From NCBI GenBank assembly GCA_947258945.1, contig CAMYKJ010000054.1:1-9662 (forward strand): 9,662 nt of DNA, given 5' to 3'. Source of the stretch: an uncultured Ectothiorhodospiraceae bacterium (GTDB lineage Bacteria; Pseudomonadota; Gammaproteobacteria; UBA9214). Of this stretch, positions 1 through 8,042 are shown one piece after another. The notes under the pieces were generated by a model. The model was given only the letters and a program-made list of their open reading frames with translations, searched no databases and was not told the DNA's origin. Position 1 is the stretch's first letter. Every line of letters starts with the position of its first letter. The position numbers and the translations under genes are program-made.

Positions 1-1
1 C

Positions 2-167
2 AGGCTGTGTAAAAACAAAACGTGATTTTTAAAAGTGGGGTACTGATTCGCTTGTAGGGACAATATTGCCATGTTGCTCCATATGCAGCAGGCATATAAA
101 TAGCGACCGGGGTTTAAGTGGTAAATATTTTTGCAATTTTTGAAAACGGTGCGTTTTTACACAGCCT
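2..167. mobile_element. MITE-like element with 15-bp terminal inverted repeats
   Basis: The left end AGGCTGTGTAAAAAC (2-16) is the exact reverse complement of GTTTTTACACAGCCT (153-167). Inside each end, A/T-rich sequence continues with looser similarity. The 166-bp interval has no credible reading frame, so it cannot encode a transposase. Ends of the form GGCTGTGTAAAAAC with A-runs inward look like insertion-sequence termini, so this is best read as a non-autonomous (MITE-like) element or an internally deleted IS relic. The left flank is outside the window, so a target-site duplication cannot be checked and the family is not assigned. The inverted repeat is seen directly; mobility is inferred. 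Confidence 0.6.
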
Positions 168-264
168 CGGCCTAACCCGGAAGTACAGGTTCAATAATGC
201 GGCGGCCCTCGGGTCGCCGTTCCAGTTAGAGTGTCCACCACAAGCCTGTGCTGGCGAGTCCGGG

Positions 265-648
265 TCACTCCTTGATCGTGGCGACGTAGCGGTCGAGGCC
301 GTCCGAGATGGCTGTGCGGATCCGGCCGCTGGCAAGCTGCAGCCGGTCGCTGATATCAACAGGGTCACCCAGGCAGGACAGATCCTCGGCCAGCCCCCGG
401 TCAATCCCGGTCAGGGCGCGTTCAACGACGGCCTGCAGCTGGTGCAGATCCTCGACGTACAGGTCGGGTGGAGCCACGTCACCCGATTTGCCGGCCGACC
501 TGGCGCGGTATTCAATGTACCACTGGATACAGGGGCCCAGGTCATAAAGGCCGTGTGCGTATTCTGGCATGCCTTCGCTGACCAACTGGCGAATACTTTC
601 GCCGGACAGATTCAGGCATTCTGCCAATAGCGAATGCGCTACGATCAT
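265..648 (-). CDS. Small HTH protein resembling phage terminase small subunit (Nu1-like)
   Basis: This encodes a 127-residue protein. Residues 7-48 look like the DNA-binding region of Nu1-type terminase small subunits: a helix-turn-helix (LLAECLNLSGESIRQLV), then a GMP turn (26-28), then YDL...CIQWYIEY (35-47). Phage lambda Nu1 has the same order (LADIFGASIRTIQNW, GMP, then an IKWYAERDAE helix). The rest is acidic and helical. In a phage this subunit recognises the packaging site and recruits the large terminase; no large terminase, capsid or portal gene is visible here, so the protein may be a prophage remnant or an HTH protein with another role. The start at 648 is chosen because GGGGTGA lies a few bases upstream. 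An in-frame ATG at 690 overlaps the -10 box and so should not be transcribed. At 127 residues it is somewhat shorter than lambda Nu1. Family assignment is moderate and function is unknown. Confidence 0.6.
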   Translation of the reverse strand: MIVAHSLLAECLNLSGESIRQLVSEGMPEYAHGLYDLGPCIQWYIEYRARSAGKSGDVAPPDLYVEDLHQLQAVVERALTGIDRGLAEDLSCLGDPVDISDRLQLASGRIRTAISDGLDRYVATIKE

Positions 649-688
649 GTGGTCACCCCGCCATATAAACCGTGTAAAACGTAGGGGC

Positions 689-697
689 ATTATACCA
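689..697 (-). promoter_or_regulatory. Extended -10 promoter for the Nu1-like gene
   Basis: On the minus strand this reads TGGTATAAT, a consensus extended -10 (TGn followed by TATAAT). No good -35 is visible at the usual distance, which is typical of extended -10 promoters. Transcription would begin around position 680-683, leaving a leader of roughly 35 nt before the ATG at 648. This also argues against the ATG at 690, which lies inside the -10 box. Confidence 0.55.
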
Positions 698-804
698 CAA
701 ATAAAGAAAGGTAATTAGGCTGGTTGGGCGAAAATATTTTTGTGTTCAGTGCGATCCACATGGCCCGCTCGTGAACAAACAAGTACCAGCAGTTAATCGG
801 TCAA

Positions 805-821
805 ACCTGGCCGTTCCAGGT
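805..821 (-). terminator. Possible weak terminator after yaiI
   Basis: ACCTGG (805-810) and CCAGGT (816-821) form a perfect 6-bp stem with a 5-nt loop, about 45 bp beyond the yaiI stop in its direction of transcription. Only a short TT run follows on the minus strand, so intrinsic termination would be inefficient at best. The rest of the 649-864 gap holds the promoter at 689-697 and nothing else I can identify. Confidence 0.25.
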
Positions 822-864
822 CATTCATTTCCCTGGAGCAGGCGCCTGTGACCGGTTTCTTTCC

Positions 865-1323
865 TTAGCCAATCCATCGGGCCAGCAGCCGGTCCAGCTG
901 GCTGGCAAAGGCCTTGCGGTCGGCCTGGCTGATGGATGCCGGCCCGCCGGTATCCACGCCGCTGCTGCGCAGGGTGTCCATGAAATCCCGCATGTTCAGC
1001 CGTTCGCGAATATTGTCTTCGGTATAGAGTTCGCCGCGCGGGTTCAGTGCCAGGCAGCCCCGGGCGACGACCTCGGCTGCCAGCGGGATATCCGCGGTGA
1101 TCACCAGGTTACCCGGCTTTGCCTGCTGCACGATATGGTTGTCTGCAACATCAAAACCGGCCGCGACCTGGATCGACCGGATATGGAGGGATCCGGGCAC
1201 CTGCAGGGGTTGATTGGCAACCAGGATCAGCGGTACGCCGACCCTGTCTGCTGCCCGATACAGGATCTCCTTGATCACTTTCGGACAGGCATCGGCGTCA
1301 ACCCAGATTTGTTTTGCAGTCAT
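865..1323 (-). CDS. yaiI: UPF0178 (DUF188) family protein YaiI
   Basis: This 152-residue protein has the family's usual length. The N-terminal motif [16 protein letters not shown] (residues 6-21) is the signature of the YaiI/YqxD family, followed by conserved blocks [32 protein letters not shown] and a C-terminal GGP...[13 protein letters not shown]. The fold is generally classed as PIN/NYN-like, with acidic residues such as D9 and D11 as potential metal ligands. The biochemical role is not established, so no reaction is given. It is divergent from dapB. The ATG at 1323 has only a weak Shine-Dalgarno (GGGC). A TAGAAT hexamer ends a few bases upstream on the same strand and, if it is the -10, would give an almost leaderless transcript. 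Product family is confident; function is open. Confidence 0.93.
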   Translation of the reverse strand: MTAKQIWVDADACPKVIKEILYRAADRVGVPLILVANQPLQVPGSLHIRSIQVAAGFDVADNHIVQQAKPGNLVITADIPLAAEVVARGCLALNPRGELYTEDNIRERLNMRDFMDTLRSSGVDTGGPASISQADRKAFASQLDRLLARWIG

Positions 1324-1336
1324 GAGCCCATTCTAA

Positions 1337-2230
<894 letters not shown>

Positions 2231-2238
2231 ATATTTGC

Positions 2239-2314
2239 GAGTGGTGAGTAGCAAGTAGCGAGTTGCCAGGGTGGCAGACAGGCACCTACAGCTCGGAACT
2301 ATCTACTAGCCACT
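2239..2314. repeat. Tandem 7-bp repeat with an imperfect inverted copy
   Basis: Four degenerate heptamers run in tandem at 2239-2266 (GAGTGGT, GAGTAGC, AAGTAGC, GAGTTGC). The segment AACTATCTACTAGCCACT at 2297-2314, read in reverse complement, carries the same pattern (AGTGGCTAGTAGATAGTT). The two arms could pair imperfectly around a roughly 30-nt loop that itself contains TGCC and GGCA. The unit resembles the GAGTAGC/CTAGCCACT-type repeats scattered between genes in many environmental proteobacteria (recollection, not a search). It starts 8 bp after the dapB stop and ends just before the putative carA promoter. Confidence 0.6.
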
Positions 2315-2329
2315 GCTTCATTAATCCAG

Positions 2330-2335
2330 TACAAT
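2330..2335 (+). promoter_or_regulatory. Candidate -10 box for carA
   Basis: TACAAT is one mismatch from the -10 consensus and lies 94 bp before the carA start, in otherwise A/T-rich sequence (CATTAATCCAGTACAATTC). No convincing -35 is seen; the expected position falls in the tail of the heptamer repeat (around 2307-2312). If used, transcription would start near 2342 and run through the hairpin at 2373-2404. Confidence 0.35.
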
Positions 2336-2372
2336 TCGCCTGATTTTTTGGGCGGTTTAACCGGTAGCATGC

Positions 2373-2404
2373 AAACGGGATGGTTCCACTGAACCCTCCC
2401 GTTT
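2373..2404 (+). terminator. Terminator-like hairpin in the carA leader (dapB terminator or carAB attenuator)
   Basis: AAACGGGA (2373-2380) pairs perfectly with TCCCGTTT (2397-2404). Inside, after one T/C mismatch, GGTTC (2382-2386) pairs with GAACC (2391-2395) around a CACT loop. That gives 13 base pairs in one long hairpin, followed by a short T-run (TTTTCT). It stands 25 bp before the carA start codon, leaving little room for a promoter downstream, so carAB transcripts probably cross it. It may terminate dapB read-through, attenuate carAB, or both. The T-run is short, so strength is uncertain. Confidence 0.6.
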
Positions 2405-2418
2405 TCTACGTCAGAAGC

Positions 2419-2423
2419 GGAGG
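2419..2423 (+). promoter_or_regulatory. Shine-Dalgarno fixing the TTG start of carA
   Basis: GGAGG, 5 nt before TTG at 2429, is a near-ideal ribosome binding site. No ATG or GTG lies close by in frame, and the encoded [15 protein letters not shown] aligns with the normal N-terminus of CarA (MIKSALLVLEDGTQF in E. coli). This supports TTG as the true start. Confidence 0.8.
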
Positions 2424-2428
2424 TCTAG

Positions 2429-3565
2429 TTGAAAAAAGCGGCCCTGTTGGCGCTTGCAGACGGAAGTGTATTCCGTGGTTCCGCTATTGGTGTTGAAGGT
2501 CAGGTCAGCGGCGAGGTGGTTTTCAATACCGCCATGACCGGTTACCAGGAGATCCTGACCGATCCGTCCTACGCCCGGCAGATCGTAACCCTGACCTATC
2601 CCCACATCGGCAATGTCGGTGCCAATGCCGATGATGAAGAAGCCGCCACCATCCACTGTTCCGGTCTGGTCATACGTGACCTGCCACTGCTGGCCAGCAA
2701 CTGGCGCAGCGAGTCCTCGCTGGAGGATTACCTCCGGCAGAACAACGTTATCGGTATCGCGAATATCGACACGCGCCGCCTGACGCGGATCCTGCGCGAG
2801 CAGGGCGCTCAGAACGGCTGCATCATTGCCGGCGACAATCCCGATGAGGCCGCGGCGCTGGAACAGGCGCGCGCATTTCCCGGCCTGAAAGGCATGGATC
2901 TCGCGCGCGAGGTGAGCACGCGGGACGCCTATGAATGGCGTCAGGGCTGCTGGTCTCTGGCCGGCGGCATGCCCGATGCGCGGCCGGAGAGTGAGCTGCC
3001 ATACCACGTGGTGGCCTATGACTTCGGCGTGAAGCGCAACATCCTGCGCATGCTGGCAGAGCGCGGCTGTCGTGTGACCGTGGTATCGGCACAGACGACT
3101 GCCGCCGAGGTGCTGGCGCACCGTCCTGACGGTATCTTTCTGTCCAACGGCCCCGGGGACCCGGAGCCGTGCGACTATGCGATCGAAGCAATCGGCGAAT
3201 TGCTGGGCAGCGGCATCCCGTTGTTCGGTATCTGTCTCGGCCACCAGCTGCTGTCACTGGCCAGCGGCGCCCGCACCGTCAAGATGAAATTCGGACACCA
3301 TGGCGCCAACCACCCGGTGCAGGACCTGGAGACGCACCAGGTGCTGATCACCAGCCAGAACCATGGCTTCGCGGTGGACGAGGACAGCCTGCCGGAACAC
3401 CTGGTGCCGACCCACCGCTCCCTGTTCGACGGTTCCCTGCAGGGCGTGTCGCGGTCCGACTGCCCGGCGTTCAGTTTCCAGGGTCACCCGGAAGCCAGCC
3501 CCGGCCCGCACGACGTGGCACCCCTGTTCGACCGCTTTATTGAAATGATGCAAAAACAGGACTAG
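2429..3565 (+). CDS. carA: Carbamoyl-phosphate synthase small (glutaminase) subunit CarA
   Basis: CarA hydrolyses glutamine and passes ammonia through a tunnel to CarB, which makes carbamoyl phosphate for pyrimidine and arginine synthesis. The 378-residue protein has the CarA-specific N-terminal domain ([19 protein letters not shown], then [11 protein letters not shown], then IADIDTR-type block at about 110) and a C-terminal class I glutamine amidotransferase domain. The triad is intact: the nucleophile C269 in [10 protein letters not shown], and H353 and E355 in [13 protein letters not shown], at the same residue numbers as E. coli. [13 protein letters not shown] and [11 protein letters not shown] are also conserved. 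Translation starts at TTG behind a strong GGAGG. The stop codon abuts a 217-bp repeat that separates it from carB; the two normally lie closer together and are co-transcribed. Confidence 0.97.
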   Translation: MKKAALLALADGSVFRGSAIGVEGQVSGEVVFNTAMTGYQEILTDPSYARQIVTLTYPHIGNVGANADDEEAATIHCSGLVIRDLPLLASNWRSESSLEDYLRQNNVIGIANIDTRRLTRILREQGAQNGCIIAGDNPDEAAALEQARAFPGLKGMDLAREVSTRDAYEWRQGCWSLAGGMPDARPESELPYHVVAYDFGVKRNILRMLAERGCRVTVVSAQTTAAEVLAHRPDGIFLSNGPGDPEPCDYAIEAIGELLGSGIPLFGICLGHQLLSLASGARTVKMKFGHHGANHPVQDLETHQVLITSQNHGFAVDEDSLPEHLVPTHRSLFDGSLQGVSRSDCPAFSFQGHPEASPGPHDVAPLFDRFIEMMQKQD

Positions 3566-3781
3566 CCACAGAGGACACAGAGAAAAAAATTCTCGCGCAA
3601 AATCGCAAAGGCGCAAAGTTAAAGCATAAGTAATATTAACGTTAAATCATTCTGGATATAGACGCATGCCATCACCGTTCAGGAATAAATGTGAAACAAC
3701 GATGCAAGTGTTATTTGGTTCTCCTGGCGTCTTTGCGGCTTTGCGCGAGAAATTTTATTTAATCTCTGTGTCCTCTGTGGC
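3565..3781. repeat. 217-bp long-inverted-repeat element filling the carA-carB gap
   Basis: The outer arms are a perfect 19-bp inverted repeat: GCCACAGAGGACACAGAGA at 3565-3583 and its exact reverse complement at 3763-3781. Inner arms at 3590-3614 and 3727-3751 (TTCTCGCGCAAA..CGCAAAG.CGC) match at 22 of 25 positions. The arms total about 50 bp each side and enclose about 110 bp of A/T-rich, non-coding sequence that includes the palindrome TTAACGTTAA (3636-3645). The left arm begins at the last base of the carA stop codon and the right arm ends 10 bp before the carB ATG. The motif family (CACAGAGGACACAGAG plus CGCAAAGGCGC) recurs between genes in many environmental bacteria as I recall. It has no ORF and no recognisable transposase. 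I see no strong promoter inside it. Confidence 0.85.
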
Positions 3782-3791
3782 GATTGTTTAA

Positions 3792-6700
3792 ATGCCGAAA
3801 AGAACCGACATAAAAAGCATACTGATTATCGGCGCGGGTCCGATCGTGATCGGACAGGCCTGCGAGTTCGATTATTCGGGTGCGCAGGCCTGCAAGGCGC
3901 TGCGCGAGGAAGGCTATCGCCTGGTGCTGGTGAATTCGAACCCGGCAACCATCATGACCGATCCGGACATGGCGGACGCCGTGTATATCGAGCCGGTGCA
4001 GTGGCAAACCGTTGCCCGCATCATCGAGGTCGAGCGGCCGGACGCCCTGTTGCCGACCATGGGCGGGCAGACCGCCCTGAACTGTGCGCTGGACCTGGTG
4101 CGCGAGCGCGAGGCCATCGACATGGCCGAGGACCGCGGCCTGTTTCGCGAGGCCATGACCGACATCGGGCTGTCGACGCCGCGCGCCTATATCGTGCACA
4201 GCATGGAAGAGGCGCAGCAGGTGCATGCCTCGCTGGGTTTCCCGATCATTATCCGTCCGTCCTTTACCATGGGCGGCAGCGGCGGCGGCATCGCCTATAA
4301 CCGGGAAGAATTCGCCACTATCTGCGAACACGGCCTCGACCTGTCGCCGACCACCGAGGTCTTGCTGGAGGAATCCATCCTCGGCTGGAAGGAATTCGAG
4401 ATGGAGGTGGTGCGTGATCGCAATGACAATTGCATCATTATCTGCTCGATCGAGAATCTCGATCCCATGGGGGTGCATACCGGCGACTCGATCACCGTTG
4501 CGCCGGCCCAGACGCTGACGGACAAGGAATACCAGTTGATGCGCGATGCGTCGAACGCCGTCTTGCGCAAGATCGGGGTAGAGACCGGCGGTTCGAATGT
4601 CCAGTTCGCCATCAATCCTGCCGATGGCCACATGGTCGTGATCGAGATGAACCCGCGCGTGTCGCGCTCCTCCGCGCTTGCCTCCAAGGCAACCGGCTTC
4701 CCGATCGCCAAGGTCGCCGCGAAACTGGCGGTGGGCTTCACGCTCGATGAACTGAAAAACGACATCACCGGCGGTGCGACGCCGGCCTCGTTCGAGCCGG
4801 CCATCGATTACGTGGTCACCAAGGTGCCGCGCTTTACCTTCGAAAAATTCCCGCAGGCGGAACCGCTGCTGGGCACCCAGATGAAATCGGTCGGCGAGGT
4901 GATGGCAATCGGCCGTACCTTCCAGGAGTCCCTGCAGAAGGCATTGCGCGGACTGGAGACCGGCATGGACGGGCTCGACGAGGTGTTCGACCTGTCGGTG
5001 GACGGCGCCGCCGCGGAATTGCGCAAGGAGCTGGGTATCGCCCGGCCGGACCGGCTGTGGCATGTCGCGGACGGTTTCCGGGCCGGCATGACCATGGCCG
5101 AACTGGCCGAGATCACGGCCATCGACCCGTGGTTCCTGGTCCAGATCGGCGACCTGGTCACACAGGAACAGGGCTTGCGCGACTCGGCGCTGGACGGCAT
5201 CGATGCCGGGCGCATGTTCGCGCTTAAACGCAAGGGTTTCTCGGACCGGCGACTGGCACGGCTGCTGCAGACGACCGAGGACGCGGTACGCAAGCACCGC
5301 CATGCACTGAATGTCCGTCCCGTGTTCAAACGGGTCGATACCTGCGCTGCGGAATTCGCCACCTCCACGGCCTATATGTACTCGACCTATGAAGAAGAGT
5401 GCGAGTCGGCGCCGACGCAACGCGAAAAGATCATTGTCCTCGGCGGCGGTCCGAACCGCATCGGCCAGGGTATCGAGTTCGACTATTGCTGTGTACATGC
5501 CGCGCTGGCCTGTCGCGAAGACGGTTACGAGACCATCATGGTGAACTGCAATCCGGAGACGGTGTCGACGGATTACGACACCTCGGACCGGCTGTATTTC
5601 GAGCCGCTGACACTGGAGGATGTGCTCGAGATCATCCATGTCGAGCAGCCGAAAGGCGTCATCGTCCAGTATGGCGGACAGACGCCCCTGAAGCTGTCGC
5701 GCGGACTGGAGGCGAACGGTGTGCCGGTCATTGGCACCTCTGCCGATGCCATCGATCATGCGGAAGACCGCGAACGCTTCCAGCAAATGGTGAAGAAGCT
5801 GGGCCTGTTGCAACCGCCCAACCGGATTGCCTCCACTATCGACCAGGCGATGGCCATGGCAGACGAGGTCGGTTACCCGCTGGTCGTGCGGCCGTCCTAC
5901 GTGCTGGGCGGACGCGCCATGGAGATCGTGTATTCCGCGGATGACCTGGAGCGTTACATGCACGAGGCCGTGCAGGTCTCGAATAAATCACCCGTATTGC
6001 TGGACCGCTTTCTGGATGATGCGGTCGAGGTGGATGTCGACGCCATCTGTGACGGCGAGGATGTGCTGATTGGCGGCATCATGGAACATATCGAACAGGC
6101 CGGCGTGCATTCGGGTGATTCGGCCTGTTCTCTGCCGCCCTACACACTGAGCGACCCGGTGCAGCAGCGCATGAGCGAGCAGGTGGCCAGCATGGCGAAG
6201 GAACTGAAAGTGTGCGGGTTGATGAATACGCAGTTTGCCATCAAGGGCGATGATATCTACCTGATCGAGGTCAACCCGCGCGCCTCGCGGACCGTGCCGT
6301 TCGTTTCGAAGGCAACTATGCGTCCGCTGGCGAAGATCGCGGCACGCGTGATGACCGGCCGGCGTCTGCGTGAGCAGGGCATTACCGGGATGCTGCGGCC
6401 GGATTATTTTTCCGTCAAGGAAGCGGTGTTCCCGTTTATCAAGTTCCCCGGTGTCGATCCGCTGCTCGGGCCGGAAATGAAATCGACGGGCGAGGTCATG
6501 GGGATCGGCCGCACCTTCGGCGAGGCCTTTGCCAAGGCACAGCTGGGCGCCGGCAACGCGGTGCCGGCCGGCGGCACGGCATTCATCAGCGTGCGCAAGG
6601 CGGACCGGGCAGGTGCAGTCGCGCTGGCACGCGACCTGGTGGCGAAGGGCTTTCGCCTGGTCGCCACCCGCGGTACGGCGGCCAGCATCAAGGCCGACGA

Positions 6701-6971
6701 CATCGACTGCGAGGTGGTCAACAAGGTCATGGAAGGGCGCCCGCATATCGTTGATATGATTAAAAATGGACAGATCGACCTGATTCTTAACACCACCGAG
6801 GGCAAACAGGCGATCAAGGATTCCTATACCATCCGCAGGAGTGCCCTGCAGCACAAGGTGTCGTACAGTACGACGCTGTCCGGTGCGCGCGCGACCTGCA
6901 TGGCACTGGAATACCTGGATACCGGTAACGTAATCAGCCTGCAGGGGCTGCATGGGGAACACACAGGATGA
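3792..6971 (+). CDS. carB: Carbamoyl-phosphate synthase large subunit CarB
   Basis: CarB makes carbamoyl phosphate from bicarbonate, two ATP and the ammonia delivered by CarA. The 1059 residues (E. coli 1073) show the expected duplicated layout: a first ATP-grasp half (about 1-400) starting [20 protein letters not shown], an oligomerisation region (about 400-540), a second ATP-grasp half starting [20 protein letters not shown] at 544, and a C-terminal MGS-like allosteric domain (about 920-1059). Regulatory-domain residues equivalent to E. coli T974, K993 and the N1015/T1017 pair are present (T959, K978, N1000-T1001-T1002), so UMP inhibition and IMP activation are plausible. The ornithine-site region [15 protein letters not shown] and [13 protein letters not shown] are intact. 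The ATG at 3792 has no good Shine-Dalgarno; the bases before it belong to, or adjoin, the repeat element. Its last codon overlaps greA by 4 bp. Confidence 0.97.
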   Translation: MPKRTDIKSILIIGAGPIVIGQACEFDYSGAQACKALREEGYRLVLVNSNPATIMTDPDMADAVYIEPVQWQTVARIIEVERPDALLPTMGGQTALNCALDLVREREAIDMAEDRGLFREAMTDIGLSTPRAYIVHSMEEAQQVHASLGFPIIIRPSFTMGGSGGGIAYNREEFATICEHGLDLSPTTEVLLEESILGWKEFEMEVVRDRNDNCIIICSIENLDPMGVHTGDSITVAPAQTLTDKEYQLMRDASNAVLRKIGVETGGSNVQFAINPADGHMVVIEMNPRVSRSSALASKATGFPIAKVAAKLAVGFTLDELKNDITGGATPASFEPAIDYVVTKVPRFTFEKFPQAEPLLGTQMKSVGEVMAIGRTFQESLQKALRGLETGMDGLDEVFDLSVDGAAAELRKELGIARPDRLWHVADGFRAGMTMAELAEITAIDPWFLVQIGDLVTQEQGLRDSALDGIDAGRMFALKRKGFSDRRLARLLQTTEDAVRKHRHALNVRPVFKRVDTCAAEFATSTAYMYSTYEEECESAPTQREKIIVLGGGPNRIGQGIEFDYCCVHAALACREDGYETIMVNCNPETVSTDYDTSDRLYFEPLTLEDVLEIIHVEQPKGVIVQYGGQTPLKLSRGLEANGVPVIGTSADAIDHAEDRERFQQMVKKLGLLQPPNRIASTIDQAMAMADEVGYPLVVRPSYVLGGRAMEIVYSADDLERYMHEAVQVSNKSPVLLDRFLDDAVEVDVDAICDGEDVLIGGIMEHIEQAGVHSGDSACSLPPYTLSDPVQQRMSEQVASMAKELKVCGLMNTQFAIKGDDIYLIEVNPRASRTVPFVSKATMRPLAKIAARVMTGRRLREQGITGMLRPDYFSVKEAVFPFIKFPGVDPLLGPEMKSTGEVMGIGRTFGEAFAKAQLGAGNAVPAGGTAFISVRKADRAGAVALARDLVAKGFRLVATRGTAASIKADDIDCEVVNKVMEGRPHIVDMIKNGQIDLILNTTEGKQAIKDSYTIRRSALQHKVSYSTTLSGARATCMALEYLDTGNVISLQGLHGEHTG

Positions 6972-7447
6972 GCGACAAGGTACCGATCACTGCACGCGGT
7001 GCTGAGAAACTGCGCGAGGAACTGGCACGCCTGAAGACCGTCGAGCGCCCGCGTATCATCGCGGCCATCGCGGAGGCGCGTGCACATGGCGATCTCAAGG
7101 AAAACGCGGAGTATCACGCGGCCCGTGAACAGCAGAGTTTCACCGAGGGCCGCATCAAGGAAATCAATGGCAAGCTGAGCCATGCGCACATCGTGGATGT
7201 CGCCACGCTCGATGCAAAAGGCAAGGTCGTGTTCGGTGCCACGGTAGAGCTGATCGATGTCGACACTGACGAAACCATCGTCTACCAGATCGTCGGCGAG
7301 GACGAGGCAGACATCAAGGTGGGCATGATCTCCGTCAACTCACCCATCGCGCGAGCGCTGATTTCCCGCAGGGAGGGTGATGAGGTCTCCGTGGTGGTGC
7401 CGGGTGGTGAGCGCAGCCTGGAGATTGTCGAGGTCAGGTATATCTAG
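6968..7447 (+). CDS. greA: Transcription elongation factor GreA
   Basis: GreA enters the secondary channel of RNA polymerase and stimulates cleavage of backtracked RNA, rescuing stalled elongation complexes. The 159 residues match the family length (158 in E. coli). Residues 1-75 form the antiparallel coiled coil ([18 protein letters not shown]...), with the loop [20 protein letters not shown]42 and E45 match the E. coli tip acidic residues D41 and E44 that position the catalytic magnesium. Residues 80-159 form the FKBP-like domain that docks on the polymerase. The start overlaps the carB stop as ATGA, with GGGGAA at 6954-6959, so translation is probably coupled to carB and the gene belongs to the carAB transcript. 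The carB-greA adjacency is shared with pseudomonads. Confidence 0.97.
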   Translation: MSDKVPITARGAEKLREELARLKTVERPRIIAAIAEARAHGDLKENAEYHAAREQQSFTEGRIKEINGKLSHAHIVDVATLDAKGKVVFGATVELIDVDTDETIVYQIVGEDEADIKVGMISVNSPIARALISRREGDEVSVVVPGGERSLEIVEVRYI

Positions 7448-7466
7448 GGCAGCCCTGACTGCTTCC

Positions 7467-7551
7467 TCATTGCAGGCAGAGCGAAACAATCTCTTGTACC
7501 GGTACACTCGTTAACAGGTTGCTTCGTCACAGCGTTCCTTGCAAAGACGAG
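7467..7551. repeat. Degraded palindromic intergenic repeat after greA
   Basis: The left segment (TCATTGCAGGCAGAGCGAAA, then CAATCT, to 7492) and the right segment (7518-7551: GGTTGCTTCGTCACAGCG, then TTCCTTGCAAAGACGA) are imperfect reverse complements. They look like decayed arms of the widespread repeat that reads roughly TCATTGCGAGG...GAAGCAATC with its mirror image. The centre holds a perfect 12-bp palindrome, TGTACCGGTACA (7495-7506). The gap between greA and the membrane gene (7448-7607) has no gene. I see no convincing terminator; an AGGGC-A-GCCCT palindrome at 7446-7456 is too tight to form a normal stem-loop. Confidence 0.5.
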
Positions 7552-7607
7552 CAAGTCATGGCAAATCCAGAGCCTGACACCGGAGACACTTTTAGACAGA
7601 ACCCGCC

Positions 7608-8042
7608 GTGACGAAAAAGATTCTTCTGATCACCGAGCGAATGATGCTGACCCTCTGGGTCGGCAGCTTGTGGGCTGTGGGCGCCATGGTTGCGCCGGTG
7701 CTGTTCACGCAACTGGATGACCGCGCACTGGCCGGATCGCTGGCCGGCAACCTGTTTACACTGACAGCACTGCTTGGCCTGGTCTGCGGCAGCATCCTGC
7801 TGATCGCCTCGCTGCTGCGCACGGCGCGCTACGACTGGCGCGCCTGGGTCACGACGGCCATGCTGCTGCTGGTGGCGGCGGGCCAGTTCCTGCTGGCACC
7901 GATGATCGGCGATCTGCGTGGCGAGGGACTGGCAGACAGTGCCGAATTCGCGCGCCTGCATGGCCTGGCGAGTCTGCTGTTCATGCTGACGGCCGGACTC
8001 GGTCTGTTGCTGGTCGCGGCCGGCCGCGCGCAGGCCGACTAG
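7608..8042 (+). CDS. DUF4149-type four-helix membrane protein
   Basis: This 144-residue protein is hydrophobic throughout, with about four predicted membrane helices near residues 12-32, 46-67, 80-101 and 115-137, separated by short loops (LDDRALAG, RTARYDWR and the polar DLRGEGLADSAEFARLHG). It resembles the DUF4149/TMEM205-like proteins found between greA and yhbY in pseudomonads; position supports the assignment as much as sequence. No catalytic motif is visible and function is unknown. The longest frame begins with GTG at 7608, since an in-frame TAG lies at 7593-7595. No good Shine-Dalgarno precedes it, and ATG codons at 7641 and 7644 are alternatives that would cut into the first helix. 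It converges on yhbY and the stop codons overlap. Confidence 0.85.
   Translation: MTKKILLITERMMLTLWVGSLWAVGAMVAPVLFTQLDDRALAGSLAGNLFTLTALLGLVCGSILLIASLLRTARYDWRAWVTTAMLLLVAAGQFLLAPMIGDLRGEGLADSAEFARLHGLASLLFMLTAGLGLLLVAAGRAQAD

Noticed and set aside
189..228. GGCG...CGCC region downstream of the Nu1-like gene as its terminator
   Set aside because: The stem is interrupted, and the minus strand has no T-run after it.
118..630. 170-codon plus-strand frame starting inside the MITE-like element
   Set aside because: It covers the opposite strand of the Nu1-like gene, which has a family-like HTH, a Shine-Dalgarno and a promoter. This frame has none of these.
649..690. Longer version of the Nu1-like gene starting at ATG 690
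   Set aside because: That ATG overlaps the TATAAT of the extended -10, so it would not be in the transcript. GGGGTGA precedes the ATG at 648 instead.
3759..5963. 734-codon open frame on the minus strand across carB
   Set aside because: It lies opposite carB, whose whole sequence is recognisable. Its translation is rich in H, R, D and G with no domain pattern, as expected for the antisense of a high-G+C gene.
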